From Pseudoalteromonas atlantica (GTDB lineage: Bacteria > Pseudomonadota > Gammaproteobacteria > Enterobacterales > Alteromonadaceae): a DNA stretch of 64,000 nt. The notes under the pieces are model-generated. The model was not told where the DNA came from and made no database searches. It saw nothing but the letters and a program-made list of their open reading frames with translations. The stretch is taken from NCBI GenBank assembly GCA_007988745.1, contig BJUT01000004.1, positions 62,001-126,000 of the forward strand, given 5' to 3'. Shown here one piece after another: positions 54,821-64,000 of this stretch (positions are counted from its first letter, which is position 1; each line of letters begins with the position of its first letter). Made by a program: the position numbers and the translations under genes.

Positions 54821-56548
54821 TTACCAGTTTTCAACGTTTTGAGCATCAAAGCCGTAAACTTCCTGCATCAAATCACGTGCCTCTACTAACTGCGCTTTGT
54901 ATGCATCTGTTAGCAGTGGCGCTTCACCGAGCAATGTATGTAGCTCGGCAAATTTACCTGCGTTATCGTCGCTGTAAAAAGGTGAAAATGGGTTAAATTG
55001 AAAGTTCAGTGCAAAGCCTTTCATTTCACTAAAGTGTTTAGCTAAATTAGCAAAATCGTCAGCACTTGCCTGTGTACCTTGTACTGTATCAATGTCGGCT
55101 AATGTGTCGTTGATGTAATGTACAACGGTGGCTGCAATTGCGTTTTCCCAGTTGGCTACAGCAATATCACGTTGTGCTAATAACTGCGTTTTTTGATCAT
55201 CGGTTAATGTACTTGGTGCAGCATCGTTAATAATTTTACGACCCGCAATAAACGCCGTCATTGCTGCGCTGCTAAAGTCAGTTGCTACTACCGCGCCTTT
55301 ATCACGTTTAGCTGCATTGGTAGAGTTACCCCAGTTGTATTCACTCGCTAAGTCAATTTTGCCATCGCCATCAATATCAGCACTTGCGCTACCATCAGAA
55401 ATAGCCTCGTCGCTAAATTCTAAATAATGACGTGCTGCGCCAAAGTAACCAAAACCTTCATCGTATTGATGCTCTAAAGTACTGTAAGTACCATCGGCTG
55501 CTGCATCGGTGTTATCTTCATCAAGCCCTTCGTCTAGGTAATCGTCAGTGCCTTGCGAGAACATTAACGCACCTAGCGTGTGCTTTTGAATAAGCTGGTT
55601 TAAATCAAGGCCACTTGTTGTGATGTATGCCGCAGTAATGTCATTACCGTTTACATCCTCAGACTGCGTACCGCTTGCAATTGCATCTACATTAGCAGCA
55701 AGTAAATCAAAGTAATGAAAAATAAGTCCTTCTGGCGTTTTTGCTTGAGTGCCGAAGTCGCTCCAGCCTTCAAATGTGCCTTCTGTTAGCCAGTCTTCTT
55801 CCATTTTAGACGCATCGTTACCGGCAATTTTACCTGTTAAGGTTTTGCCTGAATTCGAAATTTCTGCAAACGACTGTTGCAACGTAGTTGCGCCATCAAT
55901 AAACAAAAAGCTGTTATCTTTTACGGCTTCGTAATCGCTCCAATAAGCCATTAACTGCGCTTTAACGGCATCGCCCGTTAAGCCTTCGCTTTCAATGTAA
56001 TCGACACTTAATAAGCTTATGTAGGCTTTAATTTGAGCCGAAAGTGCATGGCGAGCCACTTGGCCTGTATAACTAACCGCAGAATTACTAGCATTAACTG
56101 TTGAGGTAAATTCGTAAACGTTTACGCCTTCTTGCGCTTCAATATCAGTTACAGATACGCTCAGTGTTTGTGTAAAACTTAAATCGCCAGCATCGGTTGC
56201 AGTAACTGTTACATCAACTGTTTCTACTTGCTCAGCATTAAGCGCTAACGTGCTTTTAAGCGTTAGCTCATTGCTGTCATTAATTTCAAAATACTGTTCA
56301 TCATCAGAAAGTGTAAATACCATGCCTGTTGCATCGTCATCGGTTGCACTTAAAGTACCGACTACTGCGCCTACTACATCTTCTGTTACAGCCGCTGTTG
56401 ATAAGCTAATAGCGGTAGGTGCCGAATTAGTCACTGTTGGAGTGGTTGGTGTTTCGTTGCTATCGCTGGAGCTTGAGCCACCACATGCAGTTAAACCCAT
56501 AGTTGCAGTAATTACTGCACTAGCAAGGAGAGATTTACGCAAATTCAT
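54821..56548 (-). CDS. DUF4856 lipoprotein with cadherin-like domain
   Basis: First gene of the iron cluster. The 575-residue lipoprotein has lipobox LTAC (about C22) and a Ser-rich spacer, a cadherin-like domain (about 40-140; AISLSTAAVTEDVVGAVVGTLSATDD) and a DUF4856 region starting YEFTSTVNASNSAVSYTGQV with QVARHALSAQIKAYISLL. DUF4856 proteins are known next to imelysin and TonB receptor genes in Bacteroidetes and marine gammaproteobacteria and are thought to bind metal or haem. An AGGG site precedes the ATG, and a Fur-box match lies 18-36 bases upstream. It is well placed to be the first product made under iron limitation. Confidence 0.9.
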   Translation of the reverse strand: MNLRKSLLASAVITATMGLTACGGSSSSDSNETPTTPTVTNSAPTAISLSTAAVTEDVVGAVVGTLSATDDDATGMVFTLSDDEQYFEINDSNELTLKSTLALNAEQVETVDVTVTATDAGDLSFTQTLSVSVTDIEAQEGVNVYEFTSTVNASNSAVSYTGQVARHALSAQIKAYISLLSVDYIESEGLTGDAVKAQLMAYWSDYEAVKDNSFLFIDGATTLQQSFAEISNSGKTLTGKIAGNDASKMEEDWLTEGTFEGWSDFGTQAKTPEGLIFHYFDLLAANVDAIASGTQSEDVNGNDITAAYITTSGLDLNQLIQKHTLGALMFSQGTDDYLDEGLDEDNTDAAADGTYSTLEHQYDEGFGYFGAARHYLEFSDEAISDGSASADIDGDGKIDLASEYNWGNSTNAAKRDKGAVVATDFSSAAMTAFIAGRKIINDAAPSTLTDDQKTQLLAQRDIAVANWENAIAATVVHYINDTLADIDTVQGTQASADDFANLAKHFSEMKGFALNFQFNPFSPFYSDDNAGKFAELHTLLGEAPLLTDAYKAQLVEARDLMQEVYGFDAQNVENW

Positions 56549-56565
56549 GTTGAACCCTAATATTG

Positions 56566-56584
56566 TATGTGAATCATTCTTATT
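56566..56584 (-). promoter_or_regulatory. Fur-box-like site before DUF4856 gene
   Basis: Reading the minus strand, AATAAGAATGATTCACATA matches the 19-bp gamma-proteobacterial Fur consensus AATGANAATNATTNTCATT at 16 of 19 positions counting N. It lies 18 to 36 bases upstream of the DUF4856 ATG. Repression by Fur plus iron is inferred. Confidence 0.7.
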
Positions 56585-57028
56585 TGTAATAGCGACTATT
56601 CTAATTACAAATACCTAACAATCAACCTAAATGTTGCTTTTTTGTTTTATTTTTAAAATAGTTTTAGTTTTTAGAACAAAGAGAGATCGGCAAAAATACT
56701 ATTTAACATAGCTAAACTGTGCGTAAATTGCTTAGCAAAGCATTCGCTGTACAAAGCTAATCTACTTATTAAAGTAATTTACTATCAATGACCTATAACA
56801 ACGCTTGGTTTGTACTAGATAAGTATTTTTAGAAAGGAACACTGCGCCTTAAAGCAAAGTGCGAACATTACGTAAAAATAAAATCACATTAACTTTTTAG
56901 ATATAAAAGCTATTTGTAATAATTATTATTTATTTTAAAAACGCATCACTTATAGCGTTTAAGTGTGGTTTTTTGCCTCACTTACTGTTTTAGAGGCTTA
57001 TATCAGCGTATTGATTAAAGGTATACTA

Positions 57029-57336
57029 GGGCGTGTTGACCTTGGCGGATAGAAATCTGTTCAATCTAGGGGCGATTAAATCGCGGCGCGTGGTTTGTAA
57101 CTTAGTAGGCTCGATAACGACTTCTGCGTTATTTTAATGACTTACATCCATGTAAGAATGAGTAAAACCAATAAATAAGAGTTTATCACCCTAGAAAGAA
57201 CCCAATGGGCAGCCCATGTTTGGCTTTTATGCTGCGTTATCGCCTATTTATGGGGAATAACCAAGCTTCATAAGCTCTGCCTTGCCTAAAAACCAAACAT
57301 ACGGCCGCAAATTCAACCACAAAAATCAACACACCC
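57029..57336. mobile_element. MITE-like element with imperfect inverted ends
   Basis: GGGCGTGTTGA (57029-57039) and TCAACACACCC (57326-57336) are inverted copies with one mismatch, about 308 bases apart. There is no transposase gene. Inside lie a perfect small dyad CTTACATCCATGTAAG (57145-57160 region) and the paired blocks ATGTTTGG and CCAAACAT. No clear target-site duplication is seen at the two ends. It fits a degenerate MITE or transposon remnant. Confidence 0.5.
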
Positions 57337-57422
57337 AAGAGATTATGAGAGGTGGTAATGCATTAAATAGTGTAATTTTACTACTCACTTTTAGCTAAGC
57401 CATACAATAACAGAGCCTTTTT

Positions 57423-57638
57423 ATGAAAACAGAAATTCGCTACCGCTTTGAAACCTCGCAAGTTGCTAACCGCTTTGTGCATGTACTAAAAGATTGGCCC
57501 GTAAACCAAGTTAAAACTCGCCTATTTAATGGCGGCGACAGTGTAAAAGTCACTTACGAGTATGATGAAAGCGGGTTTGATTACACCTCTGCCGAGCTAG
57601 ATGATTTAGCAGAGCAGCACGGTGGTAAAGAAGTTTAA
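57423..57638 (+). CDS. Small acidic protein, unknown function
   Basis: A 71-residue soluble protein: MKTEIRYRFETSQVANRFVH, then a segment VTYEYDESGFDYTSAELDDLAEQHGG that is acidic and helical. No motif is recognisable. No strong Shine-Dalgarno site was seen, but frame and start are plain and codon use looks normal. It may be a conserved Alteromonadales small protein; function is not stated. Confidence 0.6.
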   Translation: MKTEIRYRFETSQVANRFVHVLKDWPVNQVKTRLFNGGDSVKVTYEYDESGFDYTSAELDDLAEQHGGKEV

Positions 57639-57720
57639 GCACTTAACAACAAAAAGCTATTACAGCCCAATTAGCCATTAACTTTGCTTTAATGGCTAGC
57701 GCGTTTTATCACTTTACGTT

Positions 57721-58185
57721 TTATTCGTGATATTTACGGATCATCGCCACTTTACCGTTTTCAACTTCTATTACTTCCATCATTACTGATGTGTACTCGA
57801 TTGGCTGCTTACTTTGCGGATGAATGCCCTTAGCGTGGTTTTTATAACGAATCGCAAAGCCGCTATCGTTAAATACAAAGGTATTAAGCAGCTCGCTTTC
57901 GTATAAGGTGTGCGCGCCTAAATAAAAACGCATGCCCTTACGCATTAGTTTTTTACCCTCTGCTGTGCGAGAGTCATCTACTTGATACGGTATGTGCTGA
58001 CTGCCTACATCGTCTGTTAATAAATTAAGGTAAGCTTCAAGCTCTTTTTCACTTGCGTTAGGCGCTTGCGTGGCGGTCATTGTGTTGTAGTAATGCTGTG
58101 CAAATTTGTTTAAGTCCAGTGCCTTTTCAGCATTAACCGAAAAGGTACTCACTAATAGCAAAGCTAATGTAAATAGTCGTTTCAT
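57721..58185 (-). CDS. NTF2/SnoaL-like secreted protein
   Basis: A 154-residue exported protein with a signal peptide (ending SVNAEK) and an NTF2-like cone fold (SnoaL type). Visible segments are FAQHYYNTMTATQ, LEAYLNLLTDDVGSQHIPY, LMRKGMRFYLGAHTLY and VMMEVIEVENGKVAMIRKYHE, the last with the strand-and-histidine end typical of the family. The family covers small-molecule-binding and enzyme proteins; no catalytic residues are certain here. The ATG at 58185 is preceded by AAGGA, 7 bases; the GTG one codon upstream is not needed. It follows hrpB on the minus strand after a gap of 94 bases. Confidence 0.85.
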   Translation of the reverse strand: MKRLFTLALLLVSTFSVNAEKALDLNKFAQHYYNTMTATQAPNASEKELEAYLNLLTDDVGSQHIPYQVDDSRTAEGKKLMRKGMRFYLGAHTLYESELLNTFVFNDSGFAIRYKNHAKGIHPQSKQPIEYTSVMMEVIEVENGKVAMIRKYHE

Positions 58186-58279
58186 CACTTCTTCCTTGTA
58201 GTTAAAAGTATTGATTTATTTATAGGTACACTATATTCACATGTTCAAAAATAAAACAAATATTTTTAAGTTAATAAAC

Positions 58280-60706
58280 CTACATTTTGCTTTTTACTCT
58301 ATTGGTTGCCACGCTGTTGGCTGGATCGTCGGGCCAAAAATGCTTGGGATAACGTCCTTTCATTTCTTTTTGTACATCGCGATAACTACTAGCCCAAAAG
58401 TGCGCAAGATCTTGCGTAAGCTGTAATGAACGCTTACCTGGCGAGAGTAATTCCATAAGCAGTGGCAGCTTGCCATTTGCAAGCATTGGCGTACTTGTTA
58501 AACCATACACTTCTTGCATGCGCACGCTAAGTTTTGCGGGGCCATCTAGTTGGTAATTAATTTTTATATTTGAGCCACTCGGTACCGTTAACCTAAGCGG
58601 TAACAGTGTTTTTAGGGCTGTTTGCTGTGTCCAGTCAAAACAATTTTGCAGTGCTTCAAAGTAGTTAAACTTTTTAAGCTGCTCCAGCGTTTTTATATCC
58701 TGTAAATATATGCCTAACCAATCATCAGCTGTTTCGATAAGTTGCTGCTCGCTTATTGCCGGGAACGTATCTGGCATAAACTGACTGGCTAAACTCATGC
58801 GTATTAATAATTGCTGCGCATCGGGTTGTTCATTAAATAATGCAAAACCATGTTTGGTAAATAAATTAAGCCACGCTTTGGCACGCTCGGTTTTATCAAG
58901 CTTTTGCTTACTTGGTTGGCTTGTAAGCGTAATGGCGCCGAGCTTTACTTCGTCTTGATGGATAAACCGCGCGGTTTTTTCATCAAACTCACAGCGGGTA
59001 AGCGTAGTAAACAAATGCGGTAAGTAATCTTGTAGCTCAAATGGGCTAAGTGCGGTGGCTGCAAAAATACGCGTGCCTTTATGACCGCCCATGCTTGCAA
59101 TAGCAAGGTAGTCATCGTTATGCCAGTAATCGGTGTTTAAATCAGCGCCCGCACCATTGGCAAGTAAGTAGCCATTGCCGCGTTTTTTTGCAATGCGGTC
59201 GGGGTAAGCTAATGCCACCAGCAAACCTAAATACTCTGTGTTTAGCTCGCTGTTACTGTCGGTTACTTTTAAACGGCTTTGCCAGTATTTTAACTGCTGT
59301 TTAAATACTGGGTGTGGCCTTTGCTGTTGGCTATGTAGCGCCAAGCTTAGCTCGTTGGCGCTGTTTATTCGGCTCTCAAGCAGCGCCACTAAATAAAGTG
59401 CTAAGCGATAAATACCAGGGAGCTCTGCCTCAAGCGCTTGCGCTTTTAAAAGCATATGCGCTAAGCGAATATCTGCCCCAAAACCCAGCATGTTGCTGCC
59501 CAATTTAGTGAGCTTACCTTTAGAGTCGATGGCTTCAAGCATGGTTAGTAAGTTTGCCGCTTGCGTGCATTGCTGCGCTGTTGGCGTATCAAGCAAGGTG
59601 AGTTCGCTGATATTTGCGCCCCACTGTTTTGCCTCCAGCATAAGTTGGCTTATGTCTGATGTGAGTATTTCGGGGTTATCGTGGCTATTACGTCTCTCAA
59701 AGGTTTGCTTTGAGCCAAGCCTGTAAACAACCCCAGGCTCTATTCGCCCTGCACGCCCTGCTCGCTGCACAGCAGAGGAGCGCGATATACTTTGTGTTGT
59801 AAGCTCAGTTACGCCTGTTTTTAAGTTATAGCTCGCTGCGCGGCGTTTGCCGCTATCAATAACAATGCGAATGCCTTCAATGGTTAAACTGGTTTCGGCT
59901 ACATTGGTGGTAAGCACTATTTTGCGCATACCTTTAGGCGCAGGGGCAATCGCCGCTTGCTGATTGGCTTTATCTTGCTCGCCAAATAATGTGGCAACTA
60001 AGCAGTTACTTGGTAAATCATTAAGGGCCTGCTGCACACGTACTATTTCAAATTGCCCAGGTAAAAATACTAATGCACTACCGCTTTGCTCGTTTAGTGC
60101 TTGTTTTATTAAAGAGGGAATAGCATCAAGCCAGCGGCTTTCATCTTTTATTGGTATGTATACTTCGTCTATGGGGTAACTACGCCCGCTTGATTGTATA
60201 ACCGGGCAATCAAAAAACTGCGTATAGCGCTCGGTATCAAGGGTGGCCGACATAAGTAGTATGGTTAAATCGTCGCGCAGCGCACTTTGGGTCTCTAAAG
60301 CAAAGGCCAGTGAAGTGTCTGCTGCAATTGAGCGTTCATGAAATTCATCAAATATCAGTAAGTCTATATCGCTTAATTCGGGGTCGTTTTGTAGCATGCG
60401 GGTAAGCATACCCTCAGTGACTATTTCAAGGCGCGTATGGCTACTTACTTTACTCTCGCCGCGTACACGCAGGCCAACACTTTGCCCCACATTTTCGTTT
60501 TGGCACTGTGCTAAGTAATTGGCAATATTACGTGCTGCTAAGCGGCGCGGCTCAAGCATTACAATACGTTTAAAATGGCCGTCGCGCATAAGCTGAAGCG
60601 GCAACCAGGTTGATTTTCCCGCACCAGGCGGTGCTTGTAATAACGTTATGGGGTTACTTTGTAATGTAGTTAAAAGTTGTTGATATATGTTTTGAACCGG
60701 CAGCAC
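58280..60706 (-). CDS. hrpB: ATP-dependent RNA helicase HrpB
   Basis: DEAH-type helicase of 808 residues. The Walker A APPGAGKST (25-33), motif II D120-E-F-H (IFDEFHER), SAT motif MSATLD and the later QRAGRAGR motif are intact. The C-terminal HrpB-specific half (about 440-808) ends with a region DVQKEMKGRYPKHFWPDDP, the usual HrpB tail. The start is a GTG (60706) and the MLPVQNIYQQL opening fits the family. The biological role is unclear in E. coli. A divergent CsbD gene lies upstream, with 270 bases in between. Confidence 0.95.
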   Translation of the reverse strand: MLPVQNIYQQLLTTLQSNPITLLQAPPGAGKSTWLPLQLMRDGHFKRIVMLEPRRLAARNIANYLAQCQNENVGQSVGLRVRGESKVSSHTRLEIVTEGMLTRMLQNDPELSDIDLLIFDEFHERSIAADTSLAFALETQSALRDDLTILLMSATLDTERYTQFFDCPVIQSSGRSYPIDEVYIPIKDESRWLDAIPSLIKQALNEQSGSALVFLPGQFEIVRVQQALNDLPSNCLVATLFGEQDKANQQAAIAPAPKGMRKIVLTTNVAETSLTIEGIRIVIDSGKRRAASYNLKTGVTELTTQSISRSSAVQRAGRAGRIEPGVVYRLGSKQTFERRNSHDNPEILTSDISQLMLEAKQWGANISELTLLDTPTAQQCTQAANLLTMLEAIDSKGKLTKLGSNMLGFGADIRLAHMLLKAQALEAELPGIYRLALYLVALLESRINSANELSLALHSQQQRPHPVFKQQLKYWQSRLKVTDSNSELNTEYLGLLVALAYPDRIAKKRGNGYLLANGAGADLNTDYWHNDDYLAIASMGGHKGTRIFAATALSPFELQDYLPHLFTTLTRCEFDEKTARFIHQDEVKLGAITLTSQPSKQKLDKTERAKAWLNLFTKHGFALFNEQPDAQQLLIRMSLASQFMPDTFPAISEQQLIETADDWLGIYLQDIKTLEQLKKFNYFEALQNCFDWTQQTALKTLLPLRLTVPSGSNIKINYQLDGPAKLSVRMQEVYGLTSTPMLANGKLPLLMELLSPGKRSLQLTQDLAHFWASSYRDVQKEMKGRYPKHFWPDDPANSVATNRVKSKM

Positions 60707-60979
60707 TGCTATTTACCCAAAATTGCTTTGTGCGCATTGTAACAAAAACCAAAAATAAACGCGCCGCAAAAGCGGATGAGTTTACGCGTATCCATAATCA
60801 GAAATAATTACAGACCGCTCTGTACATTTTTTAAGAACATACGCGCTATATTAACTTCTACTACCCCAATAAAAAAATAACACCTTGATTATAATTACAA
60901 AAATTTAAATTTAACTTATTGGTACACGCCTTGCTCCTTTTATAGTGAACGTTAATTAAATCTAAGTAAGGAGATACTT

Positions 60980-61177
60980 ATGAACAACGATCGTATGAAA
61001 GGTAATTGGAACGAACTTAAAGGTAAGGCGCAACAAAAATGGGGCGATCTTACTGACGACGATTTAGACAAAATTGAAGGTAGCCGTAAGGAGCTAGTGG
61101 GTAAAATACAGCAGCAGTACGGTAAATCTAAAGAAGAAGCAGAGCGCGAAGTAGACGAGTTTGAAAAAACTCACTAA
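60980..61177 (+). CDS. CsbD-family stress protein
   Basis: A 65-residue soluble, charged protein with the CsbD pattern NRMKGNWNELKGKAQQKWGDLTDDDLDKIEG in short pieces, then KELVGKIQQQYGKSKEEAEREV. CsbD-like proteins (YjbJ in E. coli) are small, stress-induced and of unknown function. AAGGAG lies before the ATG. The gene stands alone with a strong terminator 15 bases after the stop; it is divergent from hrpB. Confidence 0.92.
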   Translation: MNNDRMKGNWNELKGKAQQKWGDLTDDDLDKIEGSRKELVGKIQQQYGKSKEEAEREVDEFEKTH

Positions 61178-61190
61178 TCGCTAACTTCTA

Positions 61191-61217
61191 AAAAAACCGC
61201 CATTTGGCGGTTTTTTT
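61191..61217 (+). terminator. Terminator of csbD-like gene
   Basis: AAAAAACCGCC pairs with GGCGGTTTTTT around ATTT and is followed by one more T. Strong intrinsic terminator. Confidence 0.9.
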
Positions 61218-61243
61218 GTTTAACGGCTAAAAAAGGACGTTAT

Positions 61244-63505
61244 TTACGCTTTTAATTGGCTACCTATAGGCAGCTGCCTAATACGCTTACCACAAGCGGC
61301 AAAAATAGCGTTACATAGCGCAGGGGCGTAAACAGGCGTTGCGGGCTCGCCTACACCTGCTGGTGGCGCATCGCTTTGTATTATTTCTACTTCTACCTCT
61401 AGTGGTGAATCGCTCATACGCGGTACGCGATAATCATGAAAATTACTTTGCTGCACGCGGCCTTTATCAAAGGTAATACCCTCGCTTATTGCAGTGGTAA
61501 TACCGTAAATAGAGCCACCTTGCGTTTGGTTTTTAACGGTATCGGTGTTTACTACCGTACCTGCATCAATAGCTACCCACGATTTAATCACATTTAAATC
61601 ACCAGCGTCCGATACCTCTACCTCAACCACAGTAGCCACATACGTTAGAAAGCTGCGGTGCGCAGCAATGCCTAACCCGCGACCTTTTGGCAGCTTTCGG
61701 CCCCATTTACTTATATCGGCTACTTTTTCAATAACATGACGTAACTTACCAATATCTAATGGGTAAACGTCTTTATCGGCGCCATAGTTATCGTACGAGG
61801 CATTTTGCTCGGTTACATCTAAAATGCGATCAGGGCCTATGGTTTCAAGTAAATAGTCTTTTTGGTCACGCCCTGCTTTGTGCGCAGCTTCAGCAATAAA
61901 TGACTGAATAGCAAAAGCATGAAAAATATTTGATACCGAACGCATCCAGCCTACTCTTGTTTTAGCGGGTGCCTCGCCGTTTTCTAGCTTTAAGTTAGGT
62001 GAATTTATAGGGTTATCGGTAAAGCCCAAGCGCAGCTCAAAACCTGCAGGCGACGTTGCCCCTTCTTGAAAGGTCGACATAATTGGCGAAAACGCCGTAC
62101 GGTGTAAGTAAGCCTCAATATTACCTTTTTCATCTAATGACGCTTCAATATGTTGAGCCGATACCGCATGATAAAAACTGTGCTGAATATCATCCTCTCG
62201 CGTCCACTGTACGCGTATAGGTTGTCCTACTTTCATTGAAATGTAGGCAGCTTCTGCTGAAAAATCAGGTTTTGATTTACGCCCAAAACCGCCACCTAAC
62301 ATGGTGACATGCACGTTAATTTGGCTCTCTTGCATATCAAGTAACGCAGCTACGGTTTTCATATCAGCTTGCGGGTTTTGCGTTGCAGCCCATATATCAA
62401 CGCGGTCTTTATGATACATCGCTGTAGCGCAAGGTGGCTCCATAGGTGCTTGAGCCAAATGCGGCGCGTAATAGTCGGCTACTAACTTATTGCTCGATTT
62501 AGCCAATACGCTGGCGGTATCGCCTATTTCACGTACATGCGCTTGCGGCTCATTAACGGTTTGTAATAACGACTTTTTAAATTCTTTTGAATTATAATCG
62601 CCGTTTTTACCATCATCCCACACCACCTTTAGTACTTTACGCGCCTGCCATGCAGCCCAGGTATTTTTAGCAACAATAGCAATACCGCCTTTTGGCTGAA
62701 ATTGCGGCGCACCTTTTGGTACAGGCATTTCAATAATATCAACTACGCCATTAATTGCTTTAGCGGCGCTGGCATCAAACGATTTAACCACACCACCTAC
62801 TACCGGTGGGCGCTCAATAATAGCCACCAGCGCTTTTGGTTCGCGAACATCAGCAGCAAATGTGGCTTTACCGGTTACTAAATCGGTTAAATCTATATGC
62901 GCCATACCGGTATTTATATAACGCCATTCTTTGCGTGTTTTAAGTGTTAACTTATCAACTTCTGGTGGCGTTATTGTAAGTGCTAAGTCGATTAAATCTT
63001 TATAAGTAAGCGATTTACCTGAGCTGTGTGTAACCACGTGTTGATTGGCTGTACAGGTTTGCGGCTCAACTTTCCAATATTTAGCGGCTGCGTGCTGCAT
63101 CATATAACGTACACTTGCGCCCATTTCGCGCAGGCGCTGCATGTTGTAGCGAATACTGCGCGATCCATCAGTATTTTGATCCCCGTATTTAGGGTCGCCC
63201 TTACCTTGAATAACAACCACTTTATCCCACGCGGCTTCCATTTCGTCTGCCACAATTTGGGCAATGGCGGTACGAATTTGCTGGCCCATTTCAGAGCGGT
63301 GGCAGGTTATTTCAACCATGCCATCGGGGCGCAGCGCTATAAATAAGTTAGCACGTTTTGCTTGCTCAGAGGGTTGCTCTAACACGCCTGCAAACGCTTT
63401 TGGTGCACTGCCTACAAAATAAGTGCCTAATACTAATGCGCCTATTGCGCTGGTTTTTAAAAATTGGCGACGGTTTAAGTCAAAGTACGTATTGTCGTTT
63501 TTCAT
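61244..63505 (-). CDS. Molybdopterin-binding subunit of IorB-type oxidoreductase
   Basis: Large subunit (753 residues) of a xanthine-dehydrogenase-family molybdenum hydroxylase, related to isoquinoline 1-oxidoreductase beta chain. A Tat signal at R12-R13-Q-F-L-K17 shows export to the periplasm, folded with cofactor. Conserved segments are [31 protein letters not shown] and [23 protein letters not shown], typical of the molybdopterin-binding region including the final catalytic glutamate in GVGEP. It overlaps by 4 bases the [2Fe-2S] subunit gene upstream. The physiological substrate and electron acceptor are unknown; no c-type cytochrome gene is seen within the window. Confidence 0.92.
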   Translation of the reverse strand: MKNDNTYFDLNRRQFLKTSAIGALVLGTYFVGSAPKAFAGVLEQPSEQAKRANLFIALRPDGMVEITCHRSEMGQQIRTAIAQIVADEMEAAWDKVVVIQGKGDPKYGDQNTDGSRSIRYNMQRLREMGASVRYMMQHAAAKYWKVEPQTCTANQHVVTHSSGKSLTYKDLIDLALTITPPEVDKLTLKTRKEWRYINTGMAHIDLTDLVTGKATFAADVREPKALVAIIERPPVVGGVVKSFDASAAKAINGVVDIIEMPVPKGAPQFQPKGGIAIVAKNTWAAWQARKVLKVVWDDGKNGDYNSKEFKKSLLQTVNEPQAHVREIGDTASVLAKSSNKLVADYYAPHLAQAPMEPPCATAMYHKDRVDIWAATQNPQADMKTVAALLDMQESQINVHVTMLGGGFGRKSKPDFSAEAAYISMKVGQPIRVQWTREDDIQHSFYHAVSAQHIEASLDEKGNIEAYLHRTAFSPIMSTFQEGATSPAGFELRLGFTDNPINSPNLKLENGEAPAKTRVGWMRSVSNIFHAFAIQSFIAEAAHKAGRDQKDYLLETIGPDRILDVTEQNASYDNYGADKDVYPLDIGKLRHVIEKVADISKWGRKLPKGRGLGIAAHRSFLTYVATVVEVEVSDAGDLNVIKSWVAIDAGTVVNTDTVKNQTQGGSIYGITTAISEGITFDKGRVQQSNFHDYRVPRMSDSPLEVEVEIIQSDAPPAGVGEPATPVYAPALCNAIFAACGKRIRQLPIGSQLKA

Positions 63506-63999
63506 ACCTCTTCCCCTTGTTCATTTGGGTCAAAATATTCAACGCCCGCAATAGTTTTAGCCGCCGACTTAATTGCTTTATGAATACGCGGATACGTGCC
63601 ACAACGACAAATATTGCCCGACATATTACTCACTATTTCATCATCAGTGGGATTAGGGTTAGCGGCTAATAAGCTTGCCGCTTGCATTATTTGTCCGCAC
63701 TGACAAAACCCACATTGCGGCACTTTATGCTCAACCCAGGCTTTTTGCACGGGGTGGTCGCCTTGCTCGCTTAACCCTTCAATAGAGGTAATAGCACGCC
63801 CTGCCACAGCCGACACCGGTAATATGCACGAGCGCTGCGCTACGCCATCAATATGTATGGTGCACGCACCACATTGCGCCATACCACAGCCAAACTTAGG
63901 CCCGGTTAAATTTAATTCATCTCGAAGATACCAAAGCACCGGCGTTGACGGATCGCCTGTAAACTCATGTTTATTACCATTAACGGTAAGCGTGATCAT
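63502..63999 (-). CDS. [2Fe-2S] subunit of IorA-type oxidoreductase
   Basis: Small iron-sulfur subunit (165 residues) of the molybdenum hydroxylase. The plant-type cluster site is C38, C43, C46 and C58, and the second cluster site is C96, C99, C131 and C133, all present. It has no signal of its own and is presumably exported in complex with the Tat-targeted large subunit. The ATG is at the edge of the window (63999), so upstream promoter and any third gene are outside. The overlap of 4 bases with the large subunit gene indicates translational coupling. Confidence 0.93.
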   Translation of the reverse strand: MITLTVNGNKHEFTGDPSTPVLWYLRDELNLTGPKFGCGMAQCGACTIHIDGVAQRSCILPVSAVAGRAITSIEGLSEQGDHPVQKAWVEHKVPQCGFCQCGQIMQAASLLAANPNPTDDEIVSNMSGNICRCGTYPRIHKAIKSAAKTIAGVEYFDPNEQGEEV

Positions 64000-64000
64000 A

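Larger units (their letters stand above)
56549..57422. other. Long intergenic region with no gene
   Basis: About 870 bases without a convincing gene. It holds the Fur-like site at the left edge (56566-56584) and a MITE-like element (57029-57336). The AT-rich stretch 56640-57020 shows no repeat, RNA gene or open frame worth calling. Confidence 0.5.

Overview
The window is AT-rich, densely packed chromosomal DNA of a gammaproteobacterium. The gene content (YebG with a LexA box, DsbB, HrpB, MgsA, YegD, BaeSR-type regulators), several large TonB-dependent receptors and exported peptidases, and the DUF2986 small protein point to a marine Alteromonadales member, most likely Pseudoalteromonas. That assignment is inferred from gene content and composition. 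No rRNA, tRNA, CRISPR array, prophage or intact transposase gene was seen.

Layout. 1-7142: dsbB with a small membrane protein, a ComEA-like HhH protein, SOS-regulated yebG, an overlapping M23 peptidase/bactofilin pair, a hotdog protein, Bcr/CflA and LysE exporters, and mgsA. 7154-14122 (all minus): yegD, a secreted minimal ATP-dependent DNA ligase, a HAD phosphatase, a small conserved protein, a TonB-dependent receptor and an MscS channel. 14319-28803: mainly plus-strand metabolic and stress genes (Dcp-like M3 lipoprotein, EamA, GDPD lipoprotein, dienelactone hydrolase, LysR/DJ-1 pair, rhomboid, YghU, GGDEF-EAL, MFS), then a minus-strand EF-hand pair and a RIO-type kinase. 28822-36387: BaeSR-like system, S9 peptidase, flavin reductase, photolyase with a DUF2256 protein, OsmC, 2TM protein. 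36627-46542: beta-barrel protein, M20 dipeptidase, DUF2986 protein, OprC-like putative copper receptor, BdlA-like PAS-PAS-MCP, MFS, YahK, DUF1499.

46799-56548 is the most system-like part: a minus-strand run of DUF4856 lipoprotein, imelysin lipoprotein, FecA-type TonB receptor, sterol-desaturase-family hydroxylase, DUF1800 lipoprotein and Tat-exported DUF1501 protein. A good Fur-box match lies just ahead of the first gene, so it looks like an iron-responsive envelope uptake locus. Its last gene, DUF1501, is cut by one in-frame TAA 56 codons before its natural end. 57029-57336 looks like a non-coding, MITE-like element with imperfect inverted ends. The window ends with an NTF2-like protein, hrpB, a CsbD protein and an IorAB-type molybdenum hydroxylase pair.

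Non-coding signals: many intrinsic terminators, a LexA operator, a Fur-type site, a perfect 14-bp inverted repeat abutting the putative copper receptor start, two copies of a ~43-bp dyad repeat sharing an 18-mer, and a hairpin overlapping the translation start region of a dienelactone hydrolase.
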